Source: Bacillus salipaludis
GTDB taxonomy: Bacteria > Bacillota > Bacilli > Bacillales_B > DSM-18226
Assembly: GCF_004358205.1 (NCBI RefSeq)
Contig: NZ_SMYO01000011.1
Span: 164,756 to 228,755 of the forward strand
Direction of reading: 5' to 3'
Length of the DNA stretch: 64,000 nucleotides
Below the pieces are notes generated by a model. It saw only the letters and a list, made by a program, of their open reading frames with translations. It searched no databases and had not been told where the DNA came from. The position numbers and the translations under genes are program-made. Positions within the stretch are counted from its first letter, which is position 1, and each line of letters begins with the position of its first letter. Positions 62,480-64,000 of the stretch are shown here, piece by piece.

Positions 62480-63763
62480 ATGGAACATATCGAGCAAATT
62501 TGCCCAAGTCCACGGGCAGTGAAAAAAAAATCATCATCATCCGGGAAAAAAAAGTCCGGTGAAATATCGAAGCAAAAGTGGGCCATTGTTTCTCTTTCCT
62601 CCATTCCATTGGTGATGACATTAGGGAATTCCATGTTAATACCTGTTTTGCCTGCAATGGAAAAAAAATTAAATATTTCTTCGTTTCAAACGAGTATGGT
62701 TATAACGGTTTACTCAATCGTTGCCATTTTTTTAATACCTGTCGCAGGTTACTTGTCCGATCACATCGGCAGAAAAAAAGTCATTATTCCCAGCCTCATC
62801 ATTGCTGGTATTGGCGGAATAATTTCAGGATGGGCCGCTTGGAAATTTGACAATGCGTATTGGCTCATCTTACTTGGGCGCTCCCTGCAAGGGGTTGGTG
62901 CTGCAGGTGCAGCACCTATTGTCATGCCACTAGTAGGAGACATGTTTAAAAATGACGATGACGTCAGCAGCTGCCTCGGGCTGATTGAAACATCCAATAC
63001 CTTTGGGAAGGTGTTAAGCCCGATTTTGGGAGCTTTTTTAGCCGGTTTCATCTGGTTTTTACCATTTTTCTCTTTTCCGGTATTTTGCGGGATTTCCGTG
63101 ATTCTAATGATATTTTTAGTTAAGTGTCCTAAATCAACTCAAAAACCAATTCCGTTTAAACAATTTTTCCAAAATGTAAAGAAAACCTTTACCCAGGAAG
63201 GAAAGTGGTTATATGCCATTTTCTTTATTGGCGGAATCTTAATGCTTATTCTATTTGGAATTCTGTTTTATCTTTCGGAAATTTTCGAAAAAGAATATGG
63301 GATTCACGACTTGAAAAAAGGGTTCTTTTTAGCATTACCACTTGGCGCCCTTTGCTTATCATCTTTTATTTCAGGAAAAATCATTAAAGAAAATAAAGTT
63401 TTAATGAAATGGTTAACGTTTGGCGGAATTGTGGCTGCAGCTTTGTCCATTGCCGCTCTTTGGTTCTCGATAAAGTTATGGTTCATGATTACTATGTTTT
63501 TAATTAGCGGAGTAGGAATTGGAGCCGGGCTTCCTTGTTTGGATGCTTTAATTACCGAAGGAATTGAGAAAAAAGAACGTGGAACAATTACTTCGATTTA
63601 TAATTCGATGAGATTTATTGGGGTGGCTGTCGGTCCTCCACTGATCGCCTTGCTCATGAAGCAGTCCAATCATTGGATTTTTATTTTGCTAAGCGGGCTA
63701 AGCATCATTGCTGCAATTGTTGCTTTAATGGCGATTAAGCCGGAGGCGGAGGGGCAGAAATAA
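62480..63763 (+). CDS. MFS multidrug-type efflux transporter
   Basis: 427 residues. A polar, lysine- and serine-rich N-terminal extension of about 35 residues precedes 12 membrane helices. Motif A is GYLSDHIGRKKVIIPSL and motif C-like GRSLQGVGAAGAAPIVMPLVGD, as in DHA1 drug:H+ antiporters (Bmr/TetA-like); NSMRFIGVAVGPPLIALLM lies in the second half. The substrate is unknown. It is divergent from the trp operon and is followed by the second 51-bp hairpin array. Confidence 0.85.
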   Translation: MEHIEQICPSPRAVKKKSSSSGKKKSGEISKQKWAIVSLSSIPLVMTLGNSMLIPVLPAMEKKLNISSFQTSMVITVYSIVAIFLIPVAGYLSDHIGRKKVIIPSLIIAGIGGIISGWAAWKFDNAYWLILLGRSLQGVGAAGAAPIVMPLVGDMFKNDDDVSSCLGLIETSNTFGKVLSPILGAFLAGFIWFLPFFSFPVFCGISVILMIFLVKCPKSTQKPIPFKQFFQNVKKTFTQEGKWLYAIFFIGGILMLILFGILFYLSEIFEKEYGIHDLKKGFFLALPLGALCLSSFISGKIIKENKVLMKWLTFGGIVAAALSIAALWFSIKLWFMITMFLISGVGIGAGLPCLDALITEGIEKKERGTITSIYNSMRFIGVAVGPPLIALLMKQSNHWIFILLSGLSIIAAIVALMAIKPEAEGQK

Positions 63764-63796
63764 CCTTGAAGGCCAGCGGTTATATTTTCATATGAG

Positions 63797-64000
63797 TTTT
63801 GTCTGAAGGCCATATCTTTTTGAGTCTTGGGTAGTTTTGGCCTTCATAGACTTGATGAAGGCCATATCTTTTTGTTCATGTATAGTTTTGGCCTTCATGG
63901 ACTTGATGAAGGCCATATCTTTTTGTTCATGTATAGTTTTGGCCTTCATGGACTTGATGAAGGCCATATCTTTTTGTTCATGTATAGTTTTGGCCTTCAT
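63797..64000. repeat. 51-bp tandem hairpin array, type 2 (continues past window)
   Basis: At least four units, with GAAGGC at 63805, 63857, 63908 and 63959 (periods 52, 51, 51). Each has GGCCTTCAT...ATGAAGGCC as a stem, then ATATCTTTTT, then a spacer. The last three units are almost identical. The minus-strand open frame of 17-residue repeats (MKAKTIHEQKDMAFIKS) has no ribosome binding site, so I treat it as non-coding, with some doubt. Confidence 0.75.

Overview
The window comes from a low-GC, endospore-forming Firmicute of the Bacillaceae, probably a Neobacillus/Bacillus relative. The evidence is AGGAGG-type ribosome binding sites, many spore-type proteins (GerP-like, YhcN/YlaJ-like, YuzL-like, Sda-like), a trp operon led by two T-boxes, MprF, CidA/LrgA and YhfH/YkuS/YdjO-type small proteins. 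The genus is an inference; no rRNA or other decisive marker is present.

Layout. 1-7.7 kb: a KtrB-type K+ channel subunit (cut by the window edge), an ArsB/NhaD-type permease, two NarK-type nitrate/nitrite transporters each behind an FNR-type box, a GNAT acetyltransferase between two inverted copies of a 132-bp GC-rich repeat, and a LysM-3D wall protein. 7.9-20.0 kb: an FdhF-type formate dehydrogenase gene on the minus strand, split by a 9,991-bp integrated element. 20-36 kb: an MHYT-PAS histidine kinase, a series of small zinc-ribbon and hypothetical proteins, a MutS2-like protein lacking Smr with an attenuator-like leader, cidAB/lrgAB, a Sco protein, an ABC-F ATPase, a GerP/Hsp20 spore cluster, an orphan modB, mprF and a membrane-anchored cupredoxin. 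36.8-40 kb: pflB-pflA behind an FNR/Rex-type palindrome. 40-47 kb: membrane proteins (DsbD/CcdA-like, NhaP, YidC, two CrcB) and spore-type proteins. 47-55 kb: odhAB, a two-component system and mnmH. 55-62.3 kb: trpEGDCFBA with tandem tryptophan T-boxes. 62.5-64 kb: an MFS exporter and a 51-bp tandem hairpin array.

Main discovery. The formate dehydrogenase gene has two unusual features. First, an in-frame UGA at the catalytic position is followed at canonical spacing by a bacterial SECIS-like hairpin with a GGUC loop, so the enzyme is very likely a selenoprotein. mnmH, which makes tRNA 2-selenouridine, lies in the same window. Second, the gene is cut between the selenocysteine and the downstream catalytic arginine by an element bounded by 82-bp direct repeats that are themselves fdh coding sequence. 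The two repeats differ only at two synonymous positions, and excision at the repeats would restore a 686-codon enzyme exactly in frame. The element carries a tyrosine recombinase, a free-standing HNH endonuclease, an HK97-type capsid protein and a companion beta-rich protein without terminase, portal or tail genes, a GerPB-like spore protein, a HEPN-like candidate (RNxxxH), a PH-SHOCT protein, two ribbon-helix-helix regulators, an HTH protein with a palindromic operator, a highly structured candidate RNA and 9-bp-phased GTNACC motifs. It resembles, by architecture only, the developmentally excised skin and heterocyst elements.

Physiology. PflB makes formate, the split selenoenzyme would oxidise it, ModB would supply molybdate, and the NarK proteins move nitrate/nitrite. 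Three promoters carry FNR-type palindromes. This is a coherent anaerobic formate/nitrate module in which the formate-oxidising step is interrupted by a possibly reversible element.
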